Shown: piece after piece, positions 7,917 to 8,276 of the stretch
Position numbering within the stretch: position 1 is the stretch's first letter
Layout: every line of letters begins with the position of its first letter
Assembly: GCA_019422485.1 (NCBI GenBank)
Contig: JAHZDG010000004.1
Span: 6,199 to 14,474 of the forward strand
DNA: 8,276 nucleotides
Source: Alistipes sp.
GTDB lineage: Bacteria; Bacteroidota; Bacteroidia; Bacteroidales; Rikenellaceae
Direction of reading: 5' to 3'
Notes under the pieces: model-generated
Told to the model about the DNA's origin: nothing
The model's database searches: none
Seen by the model: the letters and a program-made list of their open reading frames with translations, nothing else
Position numbers and translations under genes: made by a program

Positions 7917-7934
7917 TGCATATAGTGTGCCAAA
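7917..7934 (-). promoter_or_regulatory. Predicted sigma-54 (RpoN) -24/-12 promoter of groES-groEL
   Basis: On the - strand the sequence reads TTTGGCACACTATATGCA. It matches the sigma-54 consensus TGGCAC-N5-TTGC: the -24 element TTGGCAC is perfect, the spacing is the required one (second G of GG at 7930, C of GC at 7918, 12 bp apart), and the -12 element is ATGCA against the consensus TTGCA, one mismatch. The predicted start of transcription is about 7906, giving a leader of about 68 bases. A sigma-70-type reading fails because TTGGCA and TATATG are only 4 bp apart. If real, the operon needs an AAA+ enhancer-binding activator. Confidence 0.68.
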
Positions 7935-7986
7935 TCCGTTTTGACACATTTTTGGCCGGAAATCCGCCAATCTGCCCCATCCATGC

Positions 7987-8009
7987 TGACACCTCCTGCC
8001 ACTTTGTCA
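7987..8009 (-). promoter_or_regulatory. Inverted repeat upstream of groES, possible enhancer-binding site
   Basis: TGACA (7987-7991) and TGTCA (8005-8009) form a symmetric pair with a 13-bp spacer. The centre is at about -92 relative to the predicted start near 7906, in the usual range for binding sites of sigma-54 activators. Another TGACA (7942-7946) lies next to the -24 element. Five-base arms are short and could arise by chance, so the assignment rests mainly on position. Confidence 0.3.
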
Positions 8010-8103
8010 CCAGCCACCGACAATGCCTCCCTTTCTCCGACTCTCGCTTCACCCCGACTCTTCACCACCGACACGCCCCGGCCCCGTCATCGACCGGCCG
8101 TCC

Positions 8104-8138
8104 ACAATAAAAGCCCGGTAACGTTTCGCTACCGGGCT
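8104..8138 (-). terminator. Intrinsic terminator of the right-edge gene
   Basis: AGCCCGGTA (8138-8130 on the - strand) pairs perfectly with TACCGGGCT (8120-8112), a 9-bp stem. Inside the loop, one mismatch and two further pairs (CG/CG) close a three-base loop. On the - strand it is followed by TTTATTG, a short T-rich tract. It begins 25 bp past the stop codon of the right-edge gene and isolates groES from upstream transcription. Confidence 0.85.
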
Positions 8139-8163
8139 CCTATCCTGTGTTTCCACCGAAATT

Positions 8164-8276
8164 CTATTTCTTCCTTGTCTTTTTACGACCCGCGTTAAAG
8201 GTTTCAGCGCCGTCTTTACCACCCCAAGCACCGGTCGCATTGGCCATCAGCTGTTCGAAATCTTCCCGCCAGGTAT
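8164..8276 (-). CDS. C-terminal 36 residues of an unidentified protein (5' end beyond window)
   Basis: On the - strand the frame enters from the right edge and runs 36 codons to a TAG at 8166-8164. The peptide contains WREDFEQLMANAT, then GAWGGKDGAETFNAGRKK, and finishes with a lysine/arginine-rich tail (RKKTRKK). Three points suggest a real gene: its codons resemble those of the neighbouring genes, the peptide looks like a natural protein end, and an intrinsic terminator lies 25 bp downstream in the right orientation. I do not recognise the family from this fragment. The basic tail could contact nucleic acid or membrane, but that is only a possibility. Confidence 0.72.
   Translation of the reverse strand, partial: TWREDFEQLMANATGAWGGKDGAETFNAGRKKTRKK

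Larger units (their letters stand above)
7838..8163. other. Non-coding region upstream of groES
   Basis: This 326-bp stretch separates the unidentified gene at the right edge from groES. In - strand order it holds that gene's terminator (8104-8138), a purine-rich, repeat-containing segment (about 7987-8100), a sigma-54-like promoter (7917-7934) and an A/T-rich leader with a small hairpin. Short open frames exist on both strands, but none has a recognisable protein sequence. I saw no CIRCE element (the HrcA operator of many groES operons) and no clear Bacteroidota -33/-7 (TTTG/TAnnTTTG) promoter. Confidence 0.8.

Noticed and set aside
7941..7946. TTGACA on the + strand, resembling a sigma-70 -35 box
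   Set aside because: No suitable -10 element follows at 16-18 bp, no + strand gene lies downstream, and Bacteroidota promoters do not use this box.
7861..8240. Several short open frames (61-85 codons) on both strands upstream of groES
   Set aside because: They overlap each other, the promoter, the repeats and the terminator. Their translations look like random C-rich or G-rich sequence without conserved motifs.

Overview
The window is a stretch of ordinary bacterial chromosome, most likely from the Bacteroidota (order Bacteroidales). The protein sequences look Bacteroidales-like: a 544-aa GroEL ending in GGMGGMM, a 90-aa GroES, a 443-aa RseP, and a LytM-type gene leading into dxr. Start codons are preceded by A/T-rich leaders rather than Shine-Dalgarno sequences, which is typical of this phylum. 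The GC-rich coding sequence would fit a Rikenellaceae/Alistipes-type genome better than Bacteroides, but that is inference. I see no insertion sequences, phage genes, CRISPR arrays, tRNA or rRNA.

Left block, + strand (1-3295): the 3' part of a LytM/M23-fold envelope protein whose zinc ligands are all missing, then dxr (MEP isoprenoid pathway), then rseP (site-2 intramembrane protease). The first two genes are 2 bp apart and the block ends in a strong intrinsic terminator with a UNCG tetraloop. The theme is the cell envelope: isoprenoid precursors, cell-wall remodelling and membrane proteolysis.

Middle block, + strand (3306-5758): a PLP-dependent threonine aldolase family enzyme and radA (DNA repair/recombination ATPase). 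They are separate single-function genes with a 50-bp gap. The aldolase starts only 10 bp after the T-tract of the upstream terminator.

Right block, - strand (5836-7837): the groES-groEL chaperonin operon, convergent with radA. A perfect 13-bp inverted repeat between radA and groEL can terminate both. Upstream of groES (7838-8163) lies a 326-bp non-coding region. It holds a close match to a sigma-54 -24/-12 promoter, an inverted repeat at about -92 that could be an enhancer-binding site, and a short hairpin in the predicted leader RNA. The sigma-54-type promoter on the main chaperonin operon is the most interesting thing in the window.

Right edge: the last 36 codons of a further - strand gene that I cannot identify, followed by its own terminator.

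No undescribed multi-gene system is apparent. The points worth following are regulatory (sigma-54 control of groESL) and one catalytically dead LytM protein.
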